A stretch of DNA of 64,000 nucleotides from Nocardioidaceae bacterium UBA4001 (GCA_002384855.1 DGBP01000020.1:31062-95061); one strand, 5' to 3'. Positions 37,503 to 46,759 are shown, counted from the stretch's first letter. A program made the numbers and translations. Notes: generated by a model from the sequence alone, not told the origin.

Positions 37503-37539
37503 GATGAGGAGTCCATGAGTCTCTCATCCAACACTCATC
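37503..37539. promoter_or_regulatory. Array of 11-bp-spaced half-sites for the response regulator
   Basis: ATGAG occurs at 37504 and 37515 and CTCATC at 37523 and 37534, so two direct-repeat pairs with 11-bp spacing face each other. OmpR-type regulators bind such direct repeats. The array lies between the PepSY-like gene (minus) and the response-regulator gene (plus); a further ATGAG follows at 37552 inside the start region. Confidence 0.65.
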
Positions 37540-37559
37540 TGCCTCCCTAGCATGAGCGT

Positions 37560-38237
37560 GTGCGCGTGCTGCTGGTCGAGGACGAGGAGAAGCTCGCCGC
37601 GTTGCTGGCCCGTGGCCTCACCGAGCGTGGCGACGTGGTCGACGTCGTCGGAACCGGGGCGGAGGCGCTGACGTCGGCGCGCGAGGGCGAGTACGACGTC
37701 ATCCTGCTCGACATCAGGCTGCCCGACCGTGACGGGTTCGAGGTGTGCCACCGGCTGCGTACGGAGCGGGTATGGACACCGGTCCTGATGCTGACCGCGC
37801 GTACAGCGGTGGCGGACCGCATCGCCGGCCTGGACAGCGGTGCCGATGACTACCTGGCCAAGCCGTTCGCGTTCCAGGAGCTGCTGGCCCGCATGCGCGC
37901 CCTGGCCCGACGTGGCCCGGTACCGCGCCCGACCGATCTGGAGGTGGGCGACCTGCGGCTGGATCCGGCGGCGCGGCGGGTCTGGCGGGGAGCCACCGAG
38001 GTGTCGCTGTCGACTCGAGAGTTCACGCTGCTGGAGACCCTCATGCGCCGACCTGACCAGGTTCTCACCCGGGAGCAGCTGCTCGGCTTGGTCTGGGGCG
38101 ACCACCACGACGTCGCCTCGAACGTGGTGGACGTCTACGTGCGTTACCTGCGCGCGAAGATCGACCGGCCGTTCGGCATCACCAGCCTGCACACAGTGCG
38201 CGGAGTGGGCTACCGGCTCACCGAGGACACTCCGTGA
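37560..38237 (+). CDS. OmpR-family response regulator
   Basis: The 225-residue protein has a receiver domain with phospho-acceptor Asp 51 (LLDIRLPDRDG), Lys in LAKPF and a winged-helix C-terminal domain (about 128-222) with EFTLLETLMRRPDQVLT. The GTG at 37560 follows TAGCAT (37548-37553) by six bases, so it is leaderless. Its stop overlaps the kinase start as GTGA. The half-site array upstream suggests autoregulation and control of the divergent PepSY-lipoprotein pair. Confidence 0.95.
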   Translation: MRVLLVEDEEKLAALLARGLTERGDVVDVVGTGAEALTSAREGEYDVILLDIRLPDRDGFEVCHRLRTERVWTPVLMLTARTAVADRIAGLDSGADDYLAKPFAFQELLARMRALARRGPVPRPTDLEVGDLRLDPAARRVWRGATEVSLSTREFTLLETLMRRPDQVLTREQLLGLVWGDHHDVASNVVDVYVRYLRAKIDRPFGITSLHTVRGVGYRLTEDTP

Positions 38238-39583
38238 CCGGCTGGCACCCGGCTCGGTGGCCGCTGCGGACCCGGGTCGCGCTCGCCTTCCTGGCCACGA
38301 CAGGCGTGGCGCTGGCCGGGCTCGGCGCCTTCGTCCAGGTGCGCGTGAGCGCAGCACTCGAAGACCGGCTGCGGGACACGGTCCTTGCCGAGGCCGACCG
38401 CCTCGAAGCAGTGCCGGGTCCACGCCGGTCGGACGCCGTCCGAGCTCTCGGTGGGGACGTCCAGGCCCAGGTGCTCACCTCGCAGGGCGACGTCCGGGCG
38501 TCGTCGAGGCTGGTCGCGGGCCCCCTGCTCGGGTCTGGCGCAGTGGAGGTGACCGGGGAAGGGGGCCACGACTGGCGCGAGGTCCCGGTGACGGTGTTCG
38601 ACGACGACGCCGCAGCCGCGGGGCACCAGGATCCGGAGCACGAGATGTTCGTGCTGCTGGTCCGGCCCACCGGGGATCGCATCCTCGTGGTCGGCGCGTC
38701 ACGGGAGGACGTTGACGAAGCGCTCATGGCGCTGCGCAACCAGCTCCTGATCGCGGGACCGCTCGCGCTGGCCCTCGCCGGTGGGCTCGGCTACCTGGTC
38801 GCAGGGGCAGGGCTGCGCCCGATCGAGCGCATACGCGTCCGTGCGGCCACGATCTCCGCGCGCAGCGCGGGAGAGAGGCTCCCCGTTCCCTCGGCGAACG
38901 ACGAGCTACGACGGCTGGCGGTGACCCTCAACGCCATGCTCGACCGTCTCGACGAAGGACTGCGGCGAAAGCGGAGGTTCGTGGCCGAGGCCAGTCACGA
39001 CCTGCGCACGCCGCTGACCCTGATCCTCACCGAGGTCGAGCTGGCACTGGCGCAGCCTCGACCGCCGGAGGAGCTGACCCAGGCGCTGCACTCCGTCGAC
39101 GTCGAGGTGCGGCGGCTGATCGCACTGGCCGACGACTTGCTGGAGCACGCAGGGGCCGAGGACGTCGGCCTGCCGATCGAGGCCCGCACCGTCGATCTCG
39201 TGGCGCTGACCACCCGTGTCGCCGACCGGTTCCAGGCGGCTGCCGGTGACCGTGCCATCCGCGTGGCCGCACCACGACCGGTCGAGGTCCAGGGTGACGC
39301 CACACGCCTGGACCGGGCGCTGTCGAATCTCATCGACAACGCTCTCCGCCACGGTGCCGGCGACATCGCGATCGAGATCCGCGCCACCAGTGACAGCGCG
39401 GTCCTCACCGTCACCGACGAGGGCCCCGGGTTCCCACCGAACGACACGTCCGACCTCGCAGGCACCGGGCTTGGGCTGTCGATCGTCAGGGAGATCGTGC
39501 GGGCCCACGGCGGCAAGGTCGACGTGCAGCGCGTGGATCACCGCACCCGCGTGCGGATGGAACTCACTTCCCCGGAAGACTGA
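38234..39583 (+). CDS. Sensor histidine kinase
   Basis: The 449-residue protein has two membrane segments (about 14-36 and 171-193), an extracytoplasmic domain (about 37-170), a HAMP region, a phospho-acceptor His 255 in EASHDLRTPLT and a GHKL ATPase domain (NLIDNALRHG, DEGPGFP, GTGLGLSIV). The GTG start overlaps the response regulator stop. It resembles actinobacterial kinases paired with OmpR regulators and PepSY/lipoprotein genes; the signal is unknown. Confidence 0.94.
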   Translation: MTGWHPARWPLRTRVALAFLATTGVALAGLGAFVQVRVSAALEDRLRDTVLAEADRLEAVPGPRRSDAVRALGGDVQAQVLTSQGDVRASSRLVAGPLLGSGAVEVTGEGGHDWREVPVTVFDDDAAAAGHQDPEHEMFVLLVRPTGDRILVVGASREDVDEALMALRNQLLIAGPLALALAGGLGYLVAGAGLRPIERIRVRAATISARSAGERLPVPSANDELRRLAVTLNAMLDRLDEGLRRKRRFVAEASHDLRTPLTLILTEVELALAQPRPPEELTQALHSVDVEVRRLIALADDLLEHAGAEDVGLPIEARTVDLVALTTRVADRFQAAAGDRAIRVAAPRPVEVQGDATRLDRALSNLIDNALRHGAGDIAIEIRATSDSAVLTVTDEGPGFPPNDTSDLAGTGLGLSIVREIVRAHGGKVDVQRVDHRTRVRMELTSPED

Positions 39584-39629
39584 TCTGCCCGAGGTGCACT
39601 CGTGTGCTGGCCATGGACAGCTTGTTCGG

Positions 39630-39702
39630 TGGAGCTGAGGGGACTCGAACCCCTGACCCCCTCCATGCCATGGAGGTGCGCTACCAGCTGCGCCACAGCC
39701 CC
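39630..39702 (-). tRNA. tRNA-Ala (GGC anticodon)
   Basis: The minus-strand sequence folds as a cloverleaf: acceptor GGGGCTG with CAGCTCC (one G-U pair), D-arm GCGCAGCTGGTAGCGC, anticodon stem CCTCC/GGAGG with loop ATGGCAT (anticodon GGC), and T-arm with GGTTCGAGTCC. Length 73. The CCA end is not encoded. Confidence 0.95.
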
Positions 39703-39808
39703 GCCGCCCTGATCGGGCAACTCCGGAATACTAGCCAACCCGAACCCCGGAAGCGAAATCGGGGGCCTCCCGCCTGACATGACCTCGGCCACGCCGGGCC
39801 ACGAAGCC

Positions 39809-40285
39809 TCAGGCCGGGTTGCGTACGACGATCACCGGCCCCGCGCAGTGGCGGATGCACTGCTCGGCCACCGAACCGAGCACCAGGGAGCGGAAGCCAC
39901 CGAGGCCGCGTGAGCCCACGACCACGACGTCGGCGGTCTCGGAGGCCGTGATCAGCGCCGGGGCCGCGGGGCTGTGGACGCAGTGGATGTCGACCGGGAC
40001 CCCTGGGTCGGGACCCACGAGGTGCTCGATGCGGATCGACTCCTCCTCGCTGCAGGTGGCTTCGTACTCCGTCAGCGAGGCGGCGAAGCCTGCCGGCACG
40101 TCGGCCGGCCGCGCCGTGCTCATGATCGACCAGGCGCGGACGACGTGCAGCGTGCTGCTGCGGCGCCGCGCCTCCTCGAGCGCGTAGCGGACCGCGTGAG
40201 CGGCGCCCTCCGAGCCGTCGTCGCCGACGACCACACCACCGTCGGGACGGGCGAACCTGGTGACCTCGGAGATGATCTCGTCCAT
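39809..40285 (-). CDS. Universal stress protein (UspA) family
   Basis: The 158-residue protein has one Usp domain with the ATP-binding pattern VVVGDDGSEGA near the start and GSRGLGGFRSLVLGSVAEQ (about 131-149), so it is probably the ATP-binding type. The ATG at 40285 has a Gly-rich ribosome site (GGAAGATGGGG). It is convergent with the two-component genes and follows the tRNA. Confidence 0.9.
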   Translation of the reverse strand: MDEIISEVTRFARPDGGVVVGDDGSEGAAHAVRYALEEARRRSSTLHVVRAWSIMSTARPADVPAGFAASLTEYEATCSEEESIRIEHLVGPDPGVPVDIHCVHSPAAPALITASETADVVVVGSRGLGGFRSLVLGSVAEQCIRHCAGPVIVVRNPA

Positions 40286-40299
40286 AACCCCATCTTCCC

Positions 40300-40929
40300 T
40301 CACACGGGGCGTTCCCGGGCCACCTTCTCGTTGTAGCCGGCCAGCCGGAGCCGGCCTCCGTGCTCGATCTCCTCGACGGTGACCCAGGCGCAGTTGTCGA
40401 CTGCCTTCAGCCCGGCGGCCAGCTCCAGCGGCCACTCCAGCAGGGCGGCCACGGCCACCTTCATCGCGGCGCCGTGGGTCACGACCAGCACGGTCTCGCC
40501 GTGTGACAGCTCCTCGATGCGCTCACGGAGCGCCGGCACCATCCTGGCGGCGACATCCTCGCTCACCTCGCCGCCCTTGACCGGCACGAGCCCCTCCCCC
40601 GACAGCCACGCGGTGTACTCCTCGGGGAACCGCTCGGCGAACTCGGCCAGGGTCAGCCCCTGCCTCTCACCGACGTCGAACTCGCGCAGCCTGGGGTCCT
40701 GCTCGACGGGCAGGCCCAGCACGTCGGAGAGGTACTCCGCGGTCTGCCGGGCGCGCCGCAGGTCCGAGGCCCACAGACGCGCGACGTCGAGGTCGGCCAG
40801 GTGCCGTGCGGCGGCCCGGGCCTGCGCGTGCCCGGTCGGGTCCAGCTCGACGTCCGCGTGCCCCTGTGCCCGCCCGGACTCGTTCCAGGAGGTGCGGCCG
40901 TGGCGCAGCAGGATCAGCCGGCGGCTCAC
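40300..40929 (-). CDS. Histidine phosphatase family protein
   Basis: The 209-residue protein has the phosphoglycerate-mutase-like signature LLRHGRTSWNE (RHG at 9-11) and the second catalytic His in VVTHGAAMK. It is in the group often annotated as alpha-ribazole or phosphoglycerate phosphatase. Its start (GTG) overlaps the rsfS stop as GTGA. Conserved location after rsfS in actinobacteria. Confidence 0.9.
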   Translation of the reverse strand: MSRRLILLRHGRTSWNESGRAQGHADVELDPTGHAQARAAARHLADLDVARLWASDLRRARQTAEYLSDVLGLPVEQDPRLREFDVGERQGLTLAEFAERFPEEYTAWLSGEGLVPVKGGEVSEDVAARMVPALRERIEELSHGETVLVVTHGAAMKVAVAALLEWPLELAAGLKAVDNCAWVTVEEIEHGGRLRLAGYNEKVARERPV

Positions 40930-41306
40930 TCGCCGCGGCCGGAGGTGACGGTCTCGGGCAGGTCGATGGCCGGGCAGTCGCGCCACAGCCGCTCGAGGGC
41001 GTAGAAGGACCGCTCCTCCTCGTGCTGCACGTGCACCACGAGGTCGGCGTAGTCGAGCAGCACCCATCGCCCGTCACGCTCGCCCTCGCGTCGTACCGGC
41101 TTGGCGCCGAGCTCGCGCAGGCGGTCCTCGACCGCGTCCACGACCGCTCTGACCTGGCGGTCGTTCGCGGCCGAGCACAGCAGGAAGACGTCGGTGATCA
41201 CCAGCTGCTCGGACACGTCGAAGGCGACGATGTTCTCGGCGAGCTTGTCGGAGGCCGCCTGGGCGGCGGCGTGCACAAGCTCGAGTGCGTGGTCGGTGGC
41301 GGTCAC
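40926..41306 (-). CDS. rsfS: Ribosome silencing factor RsfS
   Basis: The 126-residue protein matches the RsfS (DUF143) family, with the AFDVSEQLVITDVFLLCSA core and the C-terminal DYADLVVHVQHEEERSFYALERLW, split over the last 50 residues. It binds ribosomal protein uL14 and blocks subunit joining in starvation. The GTG start overlaps the nadD stop as GTGA. Confidence 0.95.
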   Translation of the reverse strand: MTATDHALELVHAAAQAASDKLAENIVAFDVSEQLVITDVFLLCSAANDRQVRAVVDAVEDRLRELGAKPVRREGERDGRWVLLDYADLVVHVQHEEERSFYALERLWRDCPAIDLPETVTSGRGE

Positions 41307-41953
41307 GTGAGTCCTTGCCTGGGTCGGGGTCGGTCGGGCCGGTAGAGCGCGTGCTTGCCGATGTACTGCACCACGCCGTCGGGGACGAGGTACCACACCG
41401 GGTCGCCCGCGGTCACCCGCTGCCGGCAGTCGGTGGAGGAGATCGCCAGCGCGGGGATCTCCACGATGGTCACCTTGTCCAGCGGGATCCCCTCGAGCGT
41501 GGACAGGTCCATCTCGTAGCCGGGACGGGTACATCCCACGAAGTGCGCGAGCTCGAACAGCTCGGAGGCGTCACGCCAGGTGAAGATCTCCATCAGCGCG
41601 TCGGCGCCGGTGATGAAGTACAGGTCGGCGTCCTCGAGGGTCGCCGAGAGGTCGCGCAGCGTGTCGATGGTGTACGTCGGACCGTTCCGCTCGACGTCGA
41701 CCCGCGACACCCAGAAGCGTGGGTTCGAGGCGGTCGCGATGACCGTCATCAGGTAGCGGTCCTCCGACGCGCTGACCTCGCGCTCGGCCTTCTGCCAGGG
41801 CTCGCCGGTCGGCACGAAGACGACCTCGTCGAGGTCGAACCACGCCCGCACCTCACTCGCGGCGACGAGGTGGCCGTGATGGATGGGGTCGAACGTGCCA
41901 CCCATGACGCCGATCCGACGGCGTCCGGGCTGCACGGAGGGGGTCTCAGTCAC
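41303..41953 (-). CDS. nadD: Nicotinate-nucleotide adenylyltransferase
   Basis: The 216-residue protein has the nucleotidyltransferase motif GGTFDPIHHGH (18-28) and the C-terminal ISSTDCRQRV (ISSTxIR-like) that binds ATP phosphates. It joins nicotinate mononucleotide to AMP in NAD synthesis. Starts with GTG at 41953. It heads the nadD-rsfS-phosphatase operon. Confidence 0.95.
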   Translation of the reverse strand: MTETPSVQPGRRRIGVMGGTFDPIHHGHLVAASEVRAWFDLDEVVFVPTGEPWQKAEREVSASEDRYLMTVIATASNPRFWVSRVDVERNGPTYTIDTLRDLSATLEDADLYFITGADALMEIFTWRDASELFELAHFVGCTRPGYEMDLSTLEGIPLDKVTIVEIPALAISSTDCRQRVTAGDPVWYLVPDGVVQYIGKHALYRPDRPRPRQGLT

Positions 41954-41983
41954 CGGCGTCCGTCATCGGCTGGGCCTCGCAGC

Positions 41984-42136
41984 TCAGGAGTGCTCGCGGC
42001 CCTTGCCGAAGGCCAGCAGCCCGACGAGGAGGGCCAGCAGGAGGCCGAGGGCGATGAGGCCGACCGCGATCGGCGAGATGGCCGCGCCGGTGGAGTGGGT
42101 CTCCTCGGCGGCCGAGATCAGGGACGTAAGCAGCAT
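41984..42136 (-). CDS. Small membrane protein of 50 residues
   Basis: This short ORF (ATG at 42136, TGA at 41984) encodes one hydrophobic segment (about residues 20-42: AAISPIAVGLIALGLLL) after a short acidic N-terminus, then FGKGREHS. A TAAGGT hexamer six bases before the ATG indicates leaderless transcription, and a small membrane ORF at this place between nadD and proA is common in actinobacteria. Function is unknown. Confidence 0.75.
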   Translation of the reverse strand: MLLTSLISAAEETHSTGAAISPIAVGLIALGLLLALLVGLLAFGKGREHS

Positions 42137-42209
42137 GCGCACACCTTACCGGCAGCCCAGGGCGTTCCCGATGTAGACCTCGTCCCGGGCCCGTGACGCC
42201 CCGCCTGTG

Positions 42210-43466
42210 TCAGCGGACGTGGCCGTCCCCGGTGACGACGTACTTGGTCGACGTCATCTCCGGCAGTCCCATCGGGCCGCGCGCGTGCAGCTTCTGGGTG
42301 GAGATCCCGATCTCCGCCCCGAACCCGAACTCGCCGCCGTCGGTGAACCGCGTCGAGGCGTTGACGAGCACCGCCGCCGAGTCCACGGCCGCGGTGAAGC
42401 GGCGGGCGGCAGGCTGGGAGCGGGTGACGATCGCGTCGCTGTGCCCCGAGGAGTAGCGCCGGATGTGGGTGATGGCGCCCTCGAGGTCGGGTACGACGGC
42501 CGCGGAGATGTCGAGGGAGAGGTACTCCTCGGCGAAGTCCTCCTCGGTCGCCGGCACGACGCCCTCCAGCCTGGCGAAGGCCGGGTCGCCGTGGACGGTC
42601 ACTCCGGCCTCCTGCAGCGCGCCGACCACCCGGGGCAGGAAGGCGGCGGCGACGTCGGCGTGCACGAGCAGCGACTCCGCGGCGTTGCACACCGAGGGCC
42701 GGTGGGTCTTGGCGTTGAGGACGATGGCGAGCGCCATGTCGAGGTCGGCCTCGGCGTCGACGTACACGTGGCAGTTGCCCACCCCGGTCTCGATCACCGG
42801 GACGGTCGACTCCTCGACCACCGAGCGGATCAGGCCCGCGCCCCCGCGCGGGATCAGCACGTCCACGAGGCCGCGGGCCCGCATCAGGGCCTTGGCCGGC
42901 TCGTGCCCCTCCCCCGGCACCAGCGAGATCGCGTCCTCCGGCAGGCCCGCGCCCGCGACGGCCCGGCGCAGCACGGCGACGATGGCGGAGTTCGAGCCGA
43001 GGGCGCTCGAGGAGCCGCGCAGGAGCACGGCGTTGCCGGCCTTGAGGCAGATCCCCGCCGCGTCGGCGGTGACGTTGGGCCGCGCCTCGTAGATGAACCC
43101 GATCACCCCGAAAGGCACCCGGACCTGCCGCAGCTCGAGGCCGTTGGCGAGGGTGGACCCCCGGACCACCTCCCCGACCGGGTCGGGCAGTGCCGCGACG
43201 TCGCGCAGGCCCTGCGCCATGGCGGCGACCCGCGCCTCGTCGAGCCGCAGCCGGTCGAGGATCGCGTCGGGGGTGCCGTGCGACCGTGCCCTGGCCACGT
43301 CGTCGGCGTTCGCGGCGATCACCTCGGGGGCGGCCGCGACGAGGGCGTCGGCCATGGCGTGCAGAGCGGCGTCCTTGTGGGCCCGCGTGGTGACCGCGAG
43401 CTCGTTGGCGGCCTCGCGGGCTCGTTCGGCCACGGCTACGAGTGTGTTGCCTGCATGGCTCGTCAT
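42210..43466 (-). CDS. proA: Gamma-glutamyl phosphate reductase
   Basis: The 418-residue aldehyde-dehydrogenase fold enzyme has the NADPH-binding and catalytic Cys region KTHRPSVCNAAESLLVH and the conserved FGFGAEIGISTQKLHARGP near the C-terminus. It makes glutamate semialdehyde in proline synthesis. The ATG at 43466 follows TACGCT by six bases, so it is leaderless. proB is 460 bases upstream, separated by a small gene. Confidence 0.96.
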   Translation of the reverse strand: MTSHAGNTLVAVAERAREAANELAVTTRAHKDAALHAMADALVAAAPEVIAANADDVARARSHGTPDAILDRLRLDEARVAAMAQGLRDVAALPDPVGEVVRGSTLANGLELRQVRVPFGVIGFIYEARPNVTADAAGICLKAGNAVLLRGSSSALGSNSAIVAVLRRAVAGAGLPEDAISLVPGEGHEPAKALMRARGLVDVLIPRGGAGLIRSVVEESTVPVIETGVGNCHVYVDAEADLDMALAIVLNAKTHRPSVCNAAESLLVHADVAAAFLPRVVGALQEAGVTVHGDPAFARLEGVVPATEEDFAEEYLSLDISAAVVPDLEGAITHIRRYSSGHSDAIVTRSQPAARRFTAAVDSAAVLVNASTRFTDGGEFGFGAEIGISTQKLHARGPMGLPEMTSTKYVVTGDGHVR

Positions 43467-43491
43467 GGCACCAGCGTAGGACTCGGGCCGG

Positions 43492-43842
43492 TCAGAACGG
43501 GAGCGGTGTCACGTCCTGGAGGTCGACCACGACGGAGTACTCCATGCCGCGACTCTGGAAGACGTGCCGCTCGATCACCTCGAGGCCCACCACCTCCCAG
43601 CGGGGCAGGCCGGCGGAGTCGCGATGCTCGTTCCAGACCCTCAGCGCGAGCGAGGAGGCGTCGAGGAGCGACTCGGCCTCCTCCCAGTACTGGATCTCGG
43701 CCCGCGCGCCGTCGTACTTCATCGAGTGCATGAACGGTCGCTGGTCGCTGAGCCGGCGCAGGGCGTTGCGGACCACGAGGGGCTCCATGCGGTCGCCCGC
43801 GACGGTCACCCTCACGTGCCAGAGCCGGACGGGCTCGCCCAC
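43492..43842 (-). CDS. Hypothetical protein of 116 residues
   Basis: The product is soluble with a single predicted domain; it has MGEPVRLWHVRVTVAGDRMEP and a conserved-looking C-terminus with GMEYSVVVDLQDV. It sits between proA and proB, and the ATG is preceded by GAAGAGG. I do not recognise the family; its position suggests a conserved actinobacterial gene. Confidence 0.72.
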   Translation of the reverse strand: MGEPVRLWHVRVTVAGDRMEPLVVRNALRRLSDQRPFMHSMKYDGARAEIQYWEEAESLLDASSLALRVWNEHRDSAGLPRWEVVGLEVIERHVFQSRGMEYSVVVDLQDVTPLPF

Positions 43843-43929
43843 ATCCCACCTCTTCCAGGTCCCGGAACCTCGTGCCCAGTCTCCCCTTGCGGCACAGGCA
43901 GCGGCAGGGGAATCGGGAAAGTGGTCAGG

Positions 43930-45072
43930 CTACGGGACGCGGTGGCGGGGGTGGACCAGGAGGACCAGGTCGTCACGGTGGACCACCTCGCGCTCGTAGG
44001 AGGAACCGAGCTCCCGGGACAGCTCGTGGGTGGACCGCCCTACCAGACCGGGAAGCTCGTCGGAGTCGTAGTTGACCAGCCCGCGCGCCACCGCCCGGCC
44101 GTGCGCGTCGACGAGGTCCACGGGGTCCCCCGCGGCGAAGGAGCCGTCTACCCCGGTGATCCCCGCCGGGAGCAGGGAGGCCCGGCGCTCGACGACTGCG
44201 CGCACCGCCCCGTCGTCGAGGACCACGCTCCCCTTCGGCTCGGTGGCGTGCGCCAGCCACAGCAGTCGCGTGGGCCTGCGACGTCCGGTCGGGTGGAACA
44301 TCGTGCCCACCTGCTCGCCCGCGAGAGCCGGGGTGGCCTGCTCGGCGGAGGTGAGTACGACGGGGATGCCGGCACCCGTGGCGATCCGGGCCGCCTCGAC
44401 CTTGGTCTGCATGCCCCCCGTGCCCAGTCCCCCGGGGCCCGCCCGCCCGATCGTGACGGCCTCGAGGTCGTCGTCGGAGGACACCTCGGCGAGCAGGCTC
44501 GTGCCCGGGGCGGTCGGGTGGCCGTCGTACAGCCCGTCGACGTCGGAGAGCAGGAGCAGTAGGTCGGCGTGCACGAGGTGGGCGACGAGCGCGGCGAGCC
44601 GGTCGTTGTCGCCGAACCGGATCTCGGTCGTGGCGACCGTGTCGTTCTCGTTGACGATGGGGACGGTGCCCATCTCCAGCAGCTTGGCGAAGGTCCGGTA
44701 GGCGTTGCGGTAGTGGTTGCGCCGGGTCACGTCGTCGACGGTGAGCAGCACCTGGCCGACGGTCTGCCCGTGGCGGGCGAACTCCTCGGTGTAGCGGTGC
44801 ACGAGCAGGCCCTGGCCGACCGAGGCCGCCGCCTGCTGGGTGGCGAGGTCACGCGGGCGCCGGGAGAGGCCGAGCGGAGCGAGACCCGCGGCGATCGCCC
44901 CCGAGGAGACCAGCACCACCTCGGCGCCGCGGGCCCGGAGCCCGGCCAGGGTGTCGACCAGCGAGCGGACCCGGGCGGGGTCGATGCCGCCCTCTGCCGT
45001 GGTGAGCGAGGACGAGCCGACCTTGACCACGACCCGGCCGGCCGAGGCGACGCCCTGGCGCCGCGTGGTCAC
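43930..45072 (-). CDS. proB: Glutamate 5-kinase
   Basis: The 380-residue protein has an amino-acid kinase domain (VVKVGSSSLT near the start, NENDTVATTEIRFGDNDRLAA, and GGMQTKVEAA) and a C-terminal PUA domain (about 290-380). It catalyses the first step of proline synthesis and is normally inhibited by proline. The GTG start overlaps the obgE stop as GTGA. Confidence 0.96.
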   Translation of the reverse strand: MTTRRQGVASAGRVVVKVGSSSLTTAEGGIDPARVRSLVDTLAGLRARGAEVVLVSSGAIAAGLAPLGLSRRPRDLATQQAAASVGQGLLVHRYTEEFARHGQTVGQVLLTVDDVTRRNHYRNAYRTFAKLLEMGTVPIVNENDTVATTEIRFGDNDRLAALVAHLVHADLLLLLSDVDGLYDGHPTAPGTSLLAEVSSDDDLEAVTIGRAGPGGLGTGGMQTKVEAARIATGAGIPVVLTSAEQATPALAGEQVGTMFHPTGRRRPTRLLWLAHATEPKGSVVLDDGAVRAVVERRASLLPAGITGVDGSFAAGDPVDLVDAHGRAVARGLVNYDSDELPGLVGRSTHELSRELGSSYEREVVHRDDLVLLVHPRHRVP

Positions 45073-46616
45073 CGCTGCTCGTCCTCGACGCCCGGGTCGT
45101 CCTCGTCCCAGCCGAGGTCGAGCTCTGCGCGGGCCTCCTCGTCGAGCTCGATCTCCCCGGCGTCGGCGAGACGGCGTGCCACGTCGGCACGGGTCTCCCC
45201 CGGGGTGCGGTTGCGGAACGCCTCGTCGATCGCCCGGCGGCGCTGGGCGGCCCGCCGCTGCTCGTCGAAGCGCTGGTCCTCACCGCGGCGGCTGAGGATC
45301 TCCGCACCGGCCTGCATCATCGGCTTGAAGTCGAAGACCACCGCGTTGTCGGCCTCGCCGATGAGGACGGTGTCGCCCTCCGCGGCACCGAGCTGCAGGA
45401 GCTTGTCCTCGACCCCGAGCCGGTTGAGCCGATCGGCGAGGAAGCCCACCGCCTCGTCGTTGCTGAAGTCGGTCTGGCGGACCCAGCGCTCGGGCTTCTC
45501 GCCCCGCACGCGCCAGCCCTCGCCGGTCTCCTTGATCGTGAACTCCGGCCCGCCCGCCGCGGTCGGCGGGCGCAGCACGATCCGGGTGGCCTCCACGACG
45601 GGCTTGCTCCTGCGGGCCGCGGAGACGATCTCGGCCATCGCGAACGCCAGCTCGCGCAGACCCTCGTGGCTCGCGGCCGAGACCTCGTAGACCCGCAGCC
45701 CCCGCTCGGCGAAGTCCTCGCTGACGATGTCGGCGAGGTCGCGCGCGTCGGGCACGTCGACCTTGTTGAGCGCGACCAGCCTGGGACGGTCGTCGAGACC
45801 GCCGTACCTGCTGAGCTCGCGCTCGATGATGTCGAGGTCCTCGAGGGGGTTGCGCCCCGGCTCCATGGTGGCCATGTCGATGACGTGGACCAAGGCGGCG
45901 CAGCGCTCGACGTGGCGCAGGAAGTCGTGGCCGAGGCCCTTGCCCTCGCTCGCGCCCTCGATCAAACCCGGGACGTCGGCGACGGTGAACGTGACGTCGC
46001 CCGCGGTGACAACGCCGAGGTTCGGCACCAGGGTCGTGAACGGGTAGTCGGCGATCTTCGGCCGGGCCCGGGACAGGGCCGCGATCAGGCTCGACTTGCC
46101 CGCGCTCGGGAAGCCCACGAGCCCGACGTCGGCGACCACCTTGAGCTCGAGGGTGATGGTCCGGTCGTCGCCGGGCTCGCCGAGCAGGGCGAATCCGGGG
46201 GCCTTGCGCTTGCTCGAGGCCAGCGCCGCGTTGCCGAGACCGCCGCGGCCGCCCTCGGCGACGACCATCTCGGTGCCGGGGCCGACGAGGTCGCCGAGGA
46301 CGTTGCCCCGTTCGTCGGTGACGACCGTGCCCTCGGGGACCGGGAGGACGAGGTCCCCGCCGTGACCACCGTTGCGGTGGCCCCCCGCACCGTGGCCACC
46401 GTGGGAGGCGCGACGGTGAGGGCTGTGGTGGTAGTCGACCAGCGTCGTCACGTCCGGGTCGACCCGGAGGATCACGCTGCCGCCAGGGCCCCCGTTGCCG
46501 CCGTCCGGGCCGCCGAGGGGCTTGAACTTCTCGCGGTGCACCGACGCCACGCCGTTGCCCCCTCGCCCGGCGGTGACGTGCAGCACCACACGGTCTACGA
46601 AGGTGGGTACTGCCAT
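45069..46616 (-). CDS. obgE: Obg-family GTPase
   Basis: The 515-residue GTPase has a Gly-rich Obg domain (about 1-158), a G domain with GFPSAGKSS (G1), DVPGLIEGAS (G3) and NKVD (G4), an OCT domain (about 360-430) and an acidic tail. It assists 50S assembly and stress response. It follows rplU-rpmA in standard order and is coupled to proB. Confidence 0.96.
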   Translation of the reverse strand: MAVPTFVDRVVLHVTAGRGGNGVASVHREKFKPLGGPDGGNGGPGGSVILRVDPDVTTLVDYHHSPHRRASHGGHGAGGHRNGGHGGDLVLPVPEGTVVTDERGNVLGDLVGPGTEMVVAEGGRGGLGNAALASSKRKAPGFALLGEPGDDRTITLELKVVADVGLVGFPSAGKSSLIAALSRARPKIADYPFTTLVPNLGVVTAGDVTFTVADVPGLIEGASEGKGLGHDFLRHVERCAALVHVIDMATMEPGRNPLEDLDIIERELSRYGGLDDRPRLVALNKVDVPDARDLADIVSEDFAERGLRVYEVSAASHEGLRELAFAMAEIVSAARRSKPVVEATRIVLRPPTAAGGPEFTIKETGEGWRVRGEKPERWVRQTDFSNDEAVGFLADRLNRLGVEDKLLQLGAAEGDTVLIGEADNAVVFDFKPMMQAGAEILSRRGEDQRFDEQRRAAQRRRAIDEAFRNRTPGETRADVARRLADAGEIELDEEARAELDLGWDEDDPGVEDEQR

Positions 46617-46759
46617 GGGTCGGTCCTCACTTGTCGTGGCCTCGGGTGCCGCTTTCCCACGTTAACCGGGGAAACCGGCACTCCCCGCGGGATATTCATC
46701 GAGGTATGTACTGCTTCACCAGGTGAACGTGGGAAAGCCGGGTCGGCTCCGGGAACGAG

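Noticed and set aside
39580..39720. Possible attachment site at the tRNA-Ala gene
   Set aside because: No integrase or duplicated tRNA 3' end is visible in the neighbourhood.
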